Positions 7,680-16,151 are shown, counted from the first letter of the stretch. The stretch: DNA of 33,243 bases from Isobaculum melis (GCF_900111355.1 NZ_FOHA01000023.1:1-33243); one strand, 5' to 3'. The notes: generated from the sequence alone by a model not told the origin. Made by a program: numbers and translations.

Positions 7680-8111
7680 GGGGATTGCAGCAAGGAAAAT
7701 AAAAAAATGAACAGTTAGCTTTTTTTGATGAAACGTTCATGCAATGATTTAAACCATTTTTATAAAAAAATAAATCCTTTAATTTATACAGTGGAATAAT
7801 ATTCAGGAATAGGGATTTGTTGTTAAGGGATTAACAGAAAAAGTGTATGTTAAAAAAATCCAATGAAAAATATTTTCATATTGAAAGTGCAGCTTTTTCG
7901 TGCAAAAACTGGATGGAAAGTAGGTTGACAAGAGTTATCATTTGATTATATGATAGATTAGAAAATAACATCTATTTAAAATTTAGGTCATTTTCTCTCT
8001 CTCTGGAAAACCATCTTTTAGTTTTGAATAATGCTAAATAAGAGATAACGAAGTGGTCGAAATTGCTATTTTATTCAAATTTTTATCTCATAAGAAAGGA
8101 GTTGAAGAAGG
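7680..8111. other. 430-bp divergent control region, AT-rich
   Basis: The region separates the MFS operon from the HTH-TPR regulator. It holds a plausible plus-strand promoter (7925-7954), a (CT)n tract (about 7992-8003) and no convincing small gene. Frames of 23 codons (ATG about 7729) and 32 codons (ATG about 7847) exist but lack ribosome sites and hydrophobic C-termini typical of signalling peptides. Confidence 0.4.
7925..7954 (+). promoter_or_regulatory. putative promoter for the HTH-TPR regulator
   Basis: A perfect TTGACA (7925-7930) is followed after 18 nt by TATGAT (7949-7954). This implies a 5' leader of about 150 nt before the ATG at 8112. Confidence 0.55.
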
Positions 8112-9395
8112 ATGATTGAATTACTGGGCGTAAGAATTTTTAATTTAAGAAAGCGATTAGGCATGTCGCAAAAAACATTGGCAAAGGGCATTATCTCAAA
8201 TCCATATTTATCCAATATTGAAAAAGGCAATAAATTTCCTGCCCAAGAAACCTTGCTGTTTTTATGCAATCGCTTAAATGTGCCACAAGACGAATTATTT
8301 CTTGAAAACAAAGAAAATCCGGCGCTAGCAAAAGAATTAGAAACATGCTTTACATATTTGGTGTCAGATAGTTGGTCAAAAATAAAAAATCAGCTAGCAA
8401 AAATAAAGCAAAACTATCAGTTGGAAAAAGAGCTTCCATTGCAGGAGCTGAGTTACTATTTACTATCAGCTGCTTATTTATACAAAAATAATTTTAGTCA
8501 AGAGGCTGATGAGATAACCGAGCAATATTTGTTAGCTATTGATAAAGCGTTGTTAAATCATCAAGAATTAATGCCAATCAATCAGTATTATGCTTACTTT
8601 TGTGCACAAAAGGCCATCCATCAAAGAGAGTGTCAACTAGCGGTCCTTCACTTAGAAAAAATGCTCCTGCAGCCCTCACTAAACCAGGAGCTACTTGCTT
8701 ATTTAATGAGTGATCTTATTTTTTGCTATCAAAGCTTTGGACACTACGAAAAAGCGCTCACACTGATTCGAGAAACAAGACTGAGACGCTCAGCTGCACA
8801 ACAAAAAATAGCAGTGAAGCTATTTTACCTAGAAGGTTTAATTTTTTCTGATATTCAATTTTACCAAAAAGCAGAACAAAGCTTTCAAATCGCGTTAAAT
8901 TTACTGGAAGGATTTCCTGAAATGGCTTCAGATTATTTACTTTTGATCTATTATCAACAATTACAAATCCTCCTCCAAAGAAAAGTATTTGAACCAGCAT
9001 CCCAAAAGATGGCGTTTATCTATCAACTCATTATGGAAAAATTCACAGGCAAACAGCTATTCTCTAAAAATGAATATTTTGTGATGCTGGCATTAAGCAT
9101 CAACTATTTGGAGAGCAATTGTGCTGAAGAGGCAGACCATTTATTTGAGTTGGCTCAAGCCATGCAAGAGGAATTTCCTGAGTTAAAGAATATGGTTGCG
9201 TATCTTCAAGCACTTAGTGAGTTACGAAAGGGGAATGAAGCAGACTATGTTCAGCAAATGACCCATTTACTAAATCGGTTAGATGATTCTTGGCCTAGTA
9301 TTCTTGCTAAACGCATCAAACGACAGACCAGTCGCTATTTTTCACAACAACTAAAATATAAACAAGCTTATATGATCTTAATGGAAAATGAATAA
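8112..9395 (+). CDS. XRE-HTH plus TPR regulator (NprR/Rgg-like putative peptide sensor)
   Basis: This 427-residue cytoplasmic regulator has an N-terminal XRE-type helix-turn-helix (about 5-60: IFNLRKRLGMSQKTLAKG, NPYLSNIEKGNKFPAQETL). The rest is all-helical and repeated, with TPR-like units such as YYLLSAAYLYKNNFSQEADE, HYEKALTLIRETR and YLEGLIFSDIQFYQKAEQSF. The architecture and length match RRNPP peptide-responsive regulators. It is longer than typical Rgg (about 290) and close to NprR (about 420). No cognate peptide gene is visible on either side. It is divergent from one MFS exporter and convergent with another. A GGAG ribosome site precedes ATG 8112 by about 10 nt. Whether it senses a peptide is inference from architecture. 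Confidence 0.85.
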   Translation: MIELLGVRIFNLRKRLGMSQKTLAKGIISNPYLSNIEKGNKFPAQETLLFLCNRLNVPQDELFLENKENPALAKELETCFTYLVSDSWSKIKNQLAKIKQNYQLEKELPLQELSYYLLSAAYLYKNNFSQEADEITEQYLLAIDKALLNHQELMPINQYYAYFCAQKAIHQRECQLAVLHLEKMLLQPSLNQELLAYLMSDLIFCYQSFGHYEKALTLIRETRLRRSAAQQKIAVKLFYLEGLIFSDIQFYQKAEQSFQIALNLLEGFPEMASDYLLLIYYQQLQILLQRKVFEPASQKMAFIYQLIMEKFTGKQLFSKNEYFVMLALSINYLESNCAEEADHLFELAQAMQEEFPELKNMVAYLQALSELRKGNEADYVQQMTHLLNRLDDSWPSILAKRIKRQTSRYFSQQLKYKQAYMILMENE

Positions 9396-9406
9396 TTGTA
9401 CACAGC

Positions 9407-9453
9407 AACCCTAGCAAAATGGTTACATTTTGCTAGGGTTTTCTTATTTTTTG
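9407..9453. terminator. bidirectional terminator
   Basis: A perfect 14-bp stem (AACCCTAGCAAAAT at 9407-9420 with its complement at 9427-9440, 6-nt loop) is followed by a T-rich tail on the plus strand. It serves the regulator on the plus strand and probably the convergent MFS gene on the minus strand. Confidence 0.9.
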
Positions 9454-10667
9454 AAAACTAAGAAAACCAGACCCATACAAGTTGTTACGAGCAACAAAAC
9501 AAAAGCAAAGCTTTGATTCAACAGATTAGCACAGCCTAAAAATAACAAGCTAGAAAAAGGAACGGCTGCAGATAAAAGCGTATTTGCAGCCCCACTAATG
9601 GTGGCCAATTTATCAGTAGCGACACTTGCGTAGACAATTGTAGAAAATTTAGGAGAAGCAGTTCCCACTGTCAGACAAATCAAGCTTATAGCTAAAAAGA
9701 CAAGCCAAAGTTGTGCTGCAAAAATCCCAATCGCAAATAAGAGAATTAAAAGTAAACATTGTTTGGCTAAAGCGGTTAATGTCATTTTTTTAAAGAGCCC
9801 ACTGCCGGAAATATTCCCTATGATTAAAAAGATGGAAGCAAGCCCTTGAAAAATTGCAATTGATAGTGGAAAATCTTTTAGCTGTAACTCAGGGTGCGCG
9901 CTCATCCAAATGTTGAATAATGGGGAAAGTGCAGATAAAAAGAAATTCACTAATGTAAACTGTAAAACGGCTGTAGCAAGTTGCCTATTCCCTTTTAATT
10001 CCTTTAATGAAGCGAGCAATGATGCTCCCCACTGCTTTACCGTTCTTTTTTCATTAGAAACAGGAATAGACTTTTCCTCCGTTTTTTGTAGTGCCCCACG
10101 AATGCACCAAATAATCACTGCCACTAATAAAAATGTTCCGCTATTCATCCAAGCGATAAATTGATAAGAGAAAATGCTGAGTAAAGTGGCCCCGATAAAT
10201 TGTGCAATAATCGAAATAAACTGTGATACAGCTTGCTGCAATCCACTAGCAGCTTCAATATCTTCTTTGTCTACAATATTAGGAATAAAGGGTGTATTTA
10301 AACTACTGGCATATTTTCCAAAAATATCAGAGAAAAAGTTCAGCAACACAATTCCGCTTAAAATCATCATTGAGGGCTGGAATCCAATCATGAATCCTAC
10401 AATTAAGTAGAAGATTCCGCGATAAATCGCGAGATGAATCATTTTCTGTGTTTTATTTTTGGTAGCATCTGCTATGCTGCCGGTGAAAATATAAAGGAGA
10501 CCAGGAATCGTTTCAGATAAGGTGACCAACATAATCGCAAGATTACTATTTGGAAATTGACTAGCATAAGTTAGTAATGCAATGTAATAAATTGAATCCC
10601 CAAAACCTGAAACAAAATTTGAGGCAAATAAATATCTGAATATTCTACTCTTTTTTAAAGCTTGCAT
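9444..10667 (-). CDS. MFS transporter (MFS_3-like exporter)
   Basis: This is a major facilitator protein of about 407 residues with 12 predicted helices, starting MQALKKSRIFRYLFASNFVS, DSIYYIALLTYAS. That N-terminal pattern is typical of the MFS_3/enterobactin-exporter-like group, which includes many macrolide- or peptide-exporter relatives. The cytoplasmic loop after helix 2 (GSIADATKNKTQKMIHLAIYRG) is a degenerate motif A in which the usual DRxGRR is replaced. The substrate is unknown. ATG 10667 is chosen because AGGAG is 8 nt upstream; the GTG at 10676 overlaps that site. It lies between two HTH-TPR regulators and is divergent from the Rgg-like gene at 10829. No consensus promoter was assigned. 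Confidence 0.87.
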   Translation of the reverse strand: MQALKKSRIFRYLFASNFVSGFGDSIYYIALLTYASQFPNSNLAIMLVTLSETIPGLLYIFTGSIADATKNKTQKMIHLAIYRGIFYLIVGFMIGFQPSMMILSGIVLLNFFSDIFGKYASSLNTPFIPNIVDKEDIEAASGLQQAVSQFISIIAQFIGATLLSIFSYQFIAWMNSGTFLLVAVIIWCIRGALQKTEEKSIPVSNEKRTVKQWGASLLASLKELKGNRQLATAVLQFTLVNFFLSALSPLFNIWMSAHPELQLKDFPLSIAIFQGLASIFLIIGNISGSGLFKKMTLTALAKQCLLLILLFAIGIFAAQLWLVFLAISLICLTVGTASPKFSTIVYASVATDKLATISGAANTLLSAAVPFSSLLFLGCANLLNQSFAFVLLLVTTCMGLVFLVFKK

Positions 10668-10828
10668 GGTTATCACTCCTAATTTGTTTGTGGCTTTAGC
10701 ATAATGGATAGGAGCTGAATCTAAGTTAAAAGGTGCAGTATACTGAATCTTTTTAAGTGATATACTAAAAGGAAAGTCAAACTAAGTGATAACATGTTTA
10801 TAGAGTCTTGATAGAGGAGGAGTCAAGT

Positions 10829-11761
10829 ATGGCATCAAGCTATGGTAAAACCATTCGAAAAGTTCGCTTAAATGCAGGGTTTAGTCAAAAAGAGGTTTAT
10901 ACAGAAATTGTTTCAAAATCGTTTGCAATTGCTTTTGAAAAAGGGGAGTATTCTATCAAAATAGAAAGCTTTTTAGAAATTTTAGAAAGATTAATGCTTT
11001 CCTTTGATGAGTTTATGTATATCCATCAGGGGTATCAAACTAAAAAAATAGAAGATTTAGGCAACCGTATTAACTTAGCCTCCAATCAAAATAATGAAGC
11101 TTTACTAAAAAAGTACTATGATGAAGCGAAAAATAGTCGCAGTATGAAGACACGAGTACTTGCAGAGCAGGCACATGTTTTAAGTTATGTTATTCATTAT
11201 CGCAACCAACCAGAAGAAAACAAAATTTATCCACAAGAAAGTGTTCAATTTTTAAAAACATTTTTATTAAGAAGTGACGAATGGACTTTTAGGGAGCTGA
11301 CCATTTTTAATAATGTGTCCGATATTTTTGATGAACAGACAGAAGAAATGTTGACCATATATGCACTAAAAACGATTGATCGCTACCAAAATTATGTTCG
11401 TTTACAGGATGAGCTTTTTCTAATAAGTTTATCTATTTTAGGAACAACTATTGAAAAAGGGCGATTAAAGCAGGCGAAAGAACAAATCAAAAATCTTGCT
11501 GCTAAGCCTTATGATACCTTCCAAATGCTCCATCGTACGTTACTTTTATTCTATAAAGGTACAGTAAGTTATTTAGAAGGGGATCAGGAAAAAGGAATTT
11601 ACTTGTTAAGTCAAGCTTTTTTGATGTTGAAGCTAGATCATCAAGAGGTCTTAAAGCGTCAATTTTATCAAGTGCTAGAAAAACATAGCACTGTTAATGT
11701 AAAAGAAATTGTATCACAGGTAAATCGTTGTCTAGCATATCTTGAAATCACTAATGATTAA
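10829..11761 (+). CDS. Rgg/GadR/MutR-family transcriptional regulator
   Basis: This 310-residue regulator has an N-terminal HTH (about 5-60: GKTIRKVRLNAGFSQKEVYT, SFAIAFEKGEYSIKIESFLE) and a helical Rgg-type C-terminal domain. The phrase SKSFAIAFEKGEYSIKIESF matches the Rgg consensus (S.S..S.FE.G...I....L..IL..L...L.EF). Rgg proteins activate or repress neighbouring genes in response to short hydrophobic peptides or, in some cases, act without a known peptide. ATG 10829 is preferred because GAGGAGGAG lies 6 nt upstream. The next genes on the same strand, 160 bp downstream without a clear terminator, encode an ABC exporter and are the likely target. No SHP-like peptide gene with the usual hydrophobic C-terminus was found beside it. 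Confidence 0.88.
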   Translation: MASSYGKTIRKVRLNAGFSQKEVYTEIVSKSFAIAFEKGEYSIKIESFLEILERLMLSFDEFMYIHQGYQTKKIEDLGNRINLASNQNNEALLKKYYDEAKNSRSMKTRVLAEQAHVLSYVIHYRNQPEENKIYPQESVQFLKTFLLRSDEWTFRELTIFNNVSDIFDEQTEEMLTIYALKTIDRYQNYVRLQDELFLISLSILGTTIEKGRLKQAKEQIKNLAAKPYDTFQMLHRTLLLFYKGTVSYLEGDQEKGIYLLSQAFLMLKLDHQEVLKRQFYQVLEKHSTVNVKEIVSQVNRCLAYLEITND

Positions 11762-11878
11762 GAAAAGAATAAGCCTACTTAGTTTCTCCGAAAAGGTTTG
11801 GTTTATCAGCATAAATTTGGTAAAATAAAACTAGGATGATGGGAAAAAGTTATAAAGATAAACTAAATAAGCAGGTAG

Positions 11879-11896
11879 TGAATCCCTTGTGATTCA
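11879..11896. promoter_or_regulatory. short inverted repeat upstream of the ABC exporter
   Basis: TGAATC-ccttgt-GATTCA is a perfect 6-bp repeat with a 6-nt spacer, about 25 nt before the GTG start of the ATPase gene and just upstream of its ribosome site. It could be an operator or an RNA hairpin. It is short enough to occur by chance. Confidence 0.3.
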
Positions 11897-11920
11897 GCTT
11901 GTGAAGGAGGAAAAAAATCA

Positions 11921-12781
11921 GTGATAGAAATTAACGAACTATTAATGACATACGGTACTAATGAAGTATTAAATATTCGTTCATTGAGTTTAGATGAAGG
12001 TGTTTCTTATGGTATTGTTGGGCATAATGGAGCGGGGAAAACAACCTTGTTCAAATGTATTACAAACATCATTATGACCTATCGTGGCTCCATTAAAATT
12101 ATGGGAGAAAATGTAAAAGAGCGCAACGAAATTCTAACAAATGTTGGGCTTGTTTTAGATGGTATGTCCGTTTATACAAATCAAACAGGTTGGTTTAATA
12201 TTCAGTATTTTGCTGGATTACGTGGGGATTACAATGAAGAACGTGTTCGTCAATTGGCAGCAGATTTAGATTTATATGGCGTTTTAGATCAAAAAGTCAA
12301 AACCTACTCTTATGGGATGCAGAAAAAATTAATCCTATTGATTGCCTTAATTCATACACCTAAAATTTTGATTTTAGATGAGCCGTTTAGAGGGTTAGAT
12401 ATTGATACGGTTCGCTGGTTTAAAGATTATTTAAAACAGTTGACGAAAGAAGGCTTAACATTACTTATTTCTAGTCATGTTATTAATGATTTAGAAGAGC
12501 TTTGTGATGAAGTATATGTTGTAGATCGCGGTAGAATTTCTGAACATATTGATTTAAAAACAGAAAAAGCACGCCAATATCGTTTAATTGATACAACTAA
12601 TAACACGCGCTTAATTGAAATTTTAGAAGAAAATATCATTCCTTTTGAAATGAAAGATGAACGCATTAAATTAGATATCGATTCAGCTAAATGGGGCACT
12701 GTTTATCAACAGCTACAAAATGAAGGTATTGAGATTAACGAAATGTCTAGAGTGAAAGTGTTAGAAGAAAAATTAAACTAG
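11921..12781 (+). CDS. ABC transporter ATP-binding protein (BcrA/CcmA type)
   Basis: This is a 286-residue ATPase subunit. Walker A is GHNGAGKTT (34-42), the signature is degenerate (YSYGMQKKL, 129-137, in place of LSGGQ), Walker B is ILILDEP (149-155), and the switch histidine is in LISSHVI (H186). The weak signature and C-terminal extension are usual for ABC-2 type exporters of the antibiotic- or lantibiotic-resistance class. It pairs with the membrane subunit starting 35 bp downstream. The GTG start is supported by GAAGGAGG about 10 nt upstream. It follows an Rgg-type regulator that may control it. The substrate is unknown. Confidence 0.92.
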   Translation: MIEINELLMTYGTNEVLNIRSLSLDEGVSYGIVGHNGAGKTTLFKCITNIIMTYRGSIKIMGENVKERNEILTNVGLVLDGMSVYTNQTGWFNIQYFAGLRGDYNEERVRQLAADLDLYGVLDQKVKTYSYGMQKKLILLIALIHTPKILILDEPFRGLDIDTVRWFKDYLKQLTKEGLTLLISSHVINDLEELCDEVYVVDRGRISEHIDLKTEKARQYRLIDTTNNTRLIEILEENIIPFEMKDERIKLDIDSAKWGTVYQQLQNEGIEINEMSRVKVLEEKLN

Positions 12782-12815
12782 ACAACAATAAATTACAAAC
12801 AAAGGAGCAATTATA

Positions 12816-13556
12816 GTGACAGGTAAATTAATTTTCAAAATGGAAATGTTTAAGTTTAAAAACGATAAAAAATACTTGATGACAGCTGGTATTATCGGCG
12901 TTTTAAATACAATTTTAGCACTAATGGTCATCAATATGGATGTCATGAATTACTATGATTATGGCATGCTTGGAACAGTTATCGGATTTTATTTTATGTT
13001 AATGCTAGGAAATATTATTTTTATGTTCTTTTATCCATTCCATGTTTTATCAATGGATTATAAAAATAATGTCATTGCTACCATGATTGCTTCAGGTGTC
13101 AATCGAACAAAATTATTTGTTTCAAAAATTGGTGCAATTATCGTCAATACAATTATGATTGGTCTCATCACAACTTTCGTACCATTCGTTTTATTGATGT
13201 TAAAAGCGACTTATGAAGCAGGATTTGGTATCTTTTTTGAAGAAATTCTAGGATTTTTCCAAATTGTTGATATTGATTTCATTAGCTTAATGCTGATGGG
13301 CTTAACAAGTTATTTAGGAATGATTATGATGATGACTGCTGCAAGTACAATCTTAAAAGGTGGCAATCTATCATTCCTATTATTTATTGGTTTTTCAATG
13401 GCAACAAGTATTGCAACAGGTATCCTTTCTTCTATTACAACAGCATTTGATTTATATGGCACAGGACTCATTGTTTATAATATCTTTATTAACCTTATTA
13501 TCATTGCTGTCTTTGGCTATCTTGGCTTATCTGCCATTAAAAAACAAAACTTATAA
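12816..13556 (+). CDS. ABC-2 type membrane permease
   Basis: This 246-residue protein has six hydrophobic segments: about 20-40, 55-77, 103-128, 155-180, 187-210 and 218-240. The arrangement is that of an ABC-2 permease, with a cytoplasmic N-terminus (MTGKLIFKMEMFKFKNDKK) and Met/Ile-rich helices. It forms the transmembrane half of the exporter with the preceding ATPase. A GTG start at 12816 follows AAAGGAG by 8 nt. The operon ends with a strong terminator at 13564-13600. No substrate can be inferred, and there is no adjacent immunity or two-component gene. Confidence 0.88.
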   Translation: MTGKLIFKMEMFKFKNDKKYLMTAGIIGVLNTILALMVINMDVMNYYDYGMLGTVIGFYFMLMLGNIIFMFFYPFHVLSMDYKNNVIATMIASGVNRTKLFVSKIGAIIVNTIMIGLITTFVPFVLLMLKATYEAGFGIFFEEILGFFQIVDIDFISLMLMGLTSYLGMIMMMTAASTILKGGNLSFLLFIGFSMATSIATGILSSITTAFDLYGTGLIVYNIFINLIIIAVFGYLGLSAIKKQNL

Positions 13557-13563
13557 AAATAAA

Positions 13564-13600
13564 GAAATAGCTTATCGATTTTCGGTAAGCTATTTCTTTT
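13564..13600 (+). terminator. terminator of the ABC exporter operon
   Basis: A 14-bp stem (GAAATAGCTTATCG with CGGTAAGCTATTTC, one G-T wobble) has a 5-nt loop and is followed by TTTT. Confidence 0.88.
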
Positions 13601-13612
13601 GAAACATTTTAG

Positions 13613-13641
13613 TAGACAGCTTATTTTTATTATGGTATATT
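13613..13641 (+). promoter_or_regulatory. promoter for mhqR
   Basis: TAGACA (13613-13618) and TATATT (13636-13641) have a 17-nt spacer. The first MhqR-type operator begins one base after the -10, where it would cover the transcription start. Confidence 0.75.
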
Positions 13642-13659
13642 TATCTCGAATTCGAGATA
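13642..13659. promoter_or_regulatory. MhqR-type operator 1
   Basis: The perfect 18-bp palindrome TATCTCGAATTCGAGATA lies between the mhqR promoter and the gene. It matches the MhqR box known from Bacillus subtilis. The location predicts autorepression. Confidence 0.88.
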
Positions 13660-13691
13660 TCTAAAGAATTAAAAGAAGGGAGGAATCTTAG

Positions 13692-14126
13692 ATGATAAAT
13701 GAAAATCAACCATTGCAAGCATTGACTGTATTATTACGTGCATCACAGCATATTCAAGAAGTCATTCGTAAAGACATGATGCCTTATGGATTAAACCCGA
13801 CAGAATTTGCGGTATTAGAGTTACTTTATCATAAAGGAGACCAGCCCATCCAAGTGATTGGTCAAAAGATCTTGATTGCTAGTAGTAGTATTACCTACGT
13901 TGTAGATAAGTTAGTAGGAAAAAATTATGTCACACGTGTTGCCTGTGCAGAAGATAAACGCGTCACTTATGCATCACTAACACCAGAAGGACGAGCCTTA
14001 ATCATGACCATTTTTCCAGAGCATAAAAAGCGGATGGAAGAGGTTTTTGAAGACGTATCATTAAATGAATTAACGCATGTGATTGATTCAATCAAAAAAA
14101 TTGGCTACAAAGCACAAAGCATGTAG
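13692..14126 (+). CDS. mhqR: MarR-family repressor MhqR-like
   Basis: This 144-residue MarR-family regulator has a winged helix in the middle (about 30-95: LNPTEFAVLELLYHKGDQPI, IASSSITYVVDKLVGK, and the wing VTRVACAEDKRVTYASLTPEG) between dimerisation helices. The neighbouring dioxygenases, carboxylesterase and operator sequence identify it as the MhqR type. This repressor is inactivated by quinones and diamide-like electrophiles and controls their detoxification. Cysteine C86 lies in the wing region, but its role cannot be inferred here. GGGAGG lies 8 nt before the ATG. It is preceded by an operator and followed by a second identical one, implying repression both of itself and of the downstream genes. 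Confidence 0.9.
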   Translation: MINENQPLQALTVLLRASQHIQEVIRKDMMPYGLNPTEFAVLELLYHKGDQPIQVIGQKILIASSSITYVVDKLVGKNYVTRVACAEDKRVTYASLTPEGRALIMTIFPEHKKRMEEVFEDVSLNELTHVIDSIKKIGYKAQSM

Positions 14127-14145
14127 CACATTTTTTTTAACTATA

Positions 14146-14163
14146 TATCTCGAATTCGAGATA
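14146..14163. promoter_or_regulatory. MhqR-type operator 2
   Basis: This is a second, identical TATCTCGAATTCGAGATA palindrome between mhqR and the first dioxygenase gene. A TATATA stretch overlaps its left edge, but the -35 is weak. An internal promoter repressed by MhqR is the likely reading. Confidence 0.86.
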
Positions 14164-14198
14164 AAATAAAAAAACAACTTAAAAGGGGATTGAAGATA

Positions 14199-15185
14199 AT
14201 GGAACAATTAAAAGGCATACATCATGTAACAGCAATTACAAGTAGTGCAGAAAAGAATTATGAGTTTTTCACTTATGTTTTGGGGATGCGTTTAGTAAAG
14301 AAAACAGTGAATCAAGATGATATTCAAACCTATCATTTATTCTTTGCGGATGATAAAGGTTCAGCAGGAACAGATATGACCTTCTTTGATTTTCCAGGAA
14401 TACCAAAAGGCGTACATGGAACCAATGAAATTTTTAAAACCTCGTTTCGTGTGCCAACAGATGAAGCACTCGCTTATTGGGTGAAGCGCTTTGATCGTTT
14501 AGAAGTAGCGCATACAGGTATCCAAGAACAATTTGGCAAGCAAACACTTTCCTTTGTAGATTTTGATGATCAACATTATCAACTCATTTCAGATGAGCAA
14601 AATCAAGGTGTGGCTTCAGGGACTCCATGGGAAAAAGGCCCGATTCCTTTAGAATTTGCTATCACAGGACTAGGACCAGTCTTTGTAAGAGTAGCTGATT
14701 TTTCTGTTTTAAAAATGGTCTTAGAAAATGTTTTCTTATTTAAAGAAATCGCACAAGCGGATGACACGCATTTATTTGAAGTAGGTGAAGGTGGAAATGG
14801 TGCTCAAGTGATTGTTGAAGAAAATACAACCTTGCCTAGAGCAATCCAAGGTTATGGTACGGTACATCATGCTGCGTTACGAGTAGAAAACCGTCAAGTC
14901 TTGAATGCTTGGTTGGCACGCATGAATAGCTTTGGACTACAAAATTCAGGTTATGTAAATCGCTTCTATTTTGAATCACTTTACGCCTTTGTTTCCCCAC
15001 AAATTTTATTTGAATTAGCAACAGATGGACCTGGCTTTATGGAAGATGAGCCATATGAAACAGTTGGAGAAAAATTATCATTGCCACCATTTTTAGAAGC
15101 TAAACGTGAAAGCATTGAAAAACAAGTACGTCCAATCCATACAGTTCGTAGCACTTTACAATTTGAGAAAGAATATGAAGCATAA
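14199..15185 (+). CDS. ring-cleaving dioxygenase (MhqA/MhqO/MhqE-like)
   Basis: This is a 328-residue glyoxalase/vicinal-oxygen-chelate protein built of two paired beta-alpha-beta modules. Putative metal ligands are in GIHHVTAI (H8/H9), GTVHHAALRV (about 225) and the glutamate of LFELATDGPGF (about 275). Bacillus and Staphylococcus homologues (MhqA, MhqO, MhqE) are annotated as thiol-dependent or hydroquinone ring-cleaving dioxygenases. ATG 14199 is used because an AAGGGG site lies 10 nt upstream; a TTG three codons earlier abuts that site. It is the first gene of a tight operon (16 nt to the next gene) downstream of MhqR operator 2, and it is about as long as its paralogue next door. Confidence 0.92.
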   Translation: MEQLKGIHHVTAITSSAEKNYEFFTYVLGMRLVKKTVNQDDIQTYHLFFADDKGSAGTDMTFFDFPGIPKGVHGTNEIFKTSFRVPTDEALAYWVKRFDRLEVAHTGIQEQFGKQTLSFVDFDDQHYQLISDEQNQGVASGTPWEKGPIPLEFAITGLGPVFVRVADFSVLKMVLENVFLFKEIAQADDTHLFEVGEGGNGAQVIVEENTTLPRAIQGYGTVHHAALRVENRQVLNAWLARMNSFGLQNSGYVNRFYFESLYAFVSPQILFELATDGPGFMEDEPYETVGEKLSLPPFLEAKRESIEKQVRPIHTVRSTLQFEKEYEA

Positions 15186-15201
15186 GAAGGAGGTTATCAA
15201 T

Positions 15202-16137
15202 ATGAAAAAGCAAACAATGGGGATTCATCATATTTCAGCAATCGTGGGAAATCCACAAGAAAATGTCGATTTTTACGGAAAAGTATTAGGGTTAAGATTA
15301 GTCAAGCAAACCGTTAACTTTGATGATCCTGGAACTTACCATTTATACTTTGGAAATGGGCTAGGCAGTCCTGGTACGATTATTACCTTCTTCCCATGGG
15401 CAGGTGCCTATCCAGGTAAAGTTGGAGATGGTCAAGTCGGAATCACAGCATATGCGATTCCAATTGGTGCCTTAACTTTTTGGGAGCAACGTTTACAGCG
15501 CCTTAACATTGAAACAAAGCGTGTGACACGTTTCAACGAGACTTCTCTACAATTTGATGATCCACATGGTTTACATCTAGAATTGGTGGAAAGAGCAGCT
15601 GGTGCAGCAAATGATTGGATTTATGAAGACATTACGCCAAGTGTTGCGATTAAAGGTTTTGCAGGCGCTACTTTATATTCAGCTGCCCCAGTAGCCACCA
15701 AAGATGTTTTGGAGAATCTATTAGGGTTAACCTTTATTGCTGAGGAAGACAGCTTGATGCGCTTTCGTTCAACAGGTGACATTGGCAACATCATTGATTT
15801 AAAACAAACAAGTATGGGTCAAGCCAGAATGGGTGTCGGAACAGTGCATCATATTGCCTGGCGTGCCATAGATGATCAGGATCAAGTAGAATGGCAAGAA
15901 TTAGCACAGGATGCTGGACAATATGTGACAGAAATTAAGGATCGTAACTATTTTAAAGCCGTTTACTTCAGAGAACCAGGTCAAATTTTATTTGAAATTG
16001 CGACAGATTCGCCAGGATTTGCTCATGATGAAAGTCTTGCGACCATGGGAGAAAAATTAATGCTACCTGCTCAATATGAACATTTAAGAGCTGAATTAAC
16101 CCAAAAATTAATCCCCATCCAATTGCCAAAAAAATAA
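15202..16137 (+). CDS. second ring-cleaving dioxygenase paralogue (MhqA/MhqO/MhqE-like)
   Basis: This 311-residue glyoxalase-superfamily enzyme is paralogous to the preceding gene. Shared landmarks are MGIHHISAI (H9/H10), GLRLVKQTVNFDDPGTYHLY, GTVHHIAWRAID and ILFEIATDSPGF. The pair appears to be an old tandem duplication, since the identity is clearly partial. The predicted role is opening of hydroquinone or quinone-adduct rings. ATG 15202 has AAGGAGG about 8 nt upstream. Longer starts reaching into the previous gene (15106) have no ribosome site and are not supported. The stop is followed after 14 nt by the flavin reductase gene. Confidence 0.92.
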   Translation: MKKQTMGIHHISAIVGNPQENVDFYGKVLGLRLVKQTVNFDDPGTYHLYFGNGLGSPGTIITFFPWAGAYPGKVGDGQVGITAYAIPIGALTFWEQRLQRLNIETKRVTRFNETSLQFDDPHGLHLELVERAAGAANDWIYEDITPSVAIKGFAGATLYSAAPVATKDVLENLLGLTFIAEEDSLMRFRSTGDIGNIIDLKQTSMGQARMGVGTVHHIAWRAIDDQDQVEWQELAQDAGQYVTEIKDRNYFKAVYFREPGQILFEIATDSPGFAHDESLATMGEKLMLPAQYEHLRAELTQKLIPIQLPKK

Positions 16138-16151
16138 TGGAGGCTAGGCAT

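Noticed and set aside
7724-7950. Short frames (23 and 32 codons) as peptide pheromone genes for the regulator at 8112
   Set aside because: Neither has a ribosome site, a signal-like hydrophobic core or a conserved C-terminus expected of signalling peptides.
15106-15201. Longer N-terminus for the second dioxygenase overlapping the first
   Set aside because: ATG 15202 has a perfect AAGGAGG site and gives the family N-terminus; the extension lacks both.
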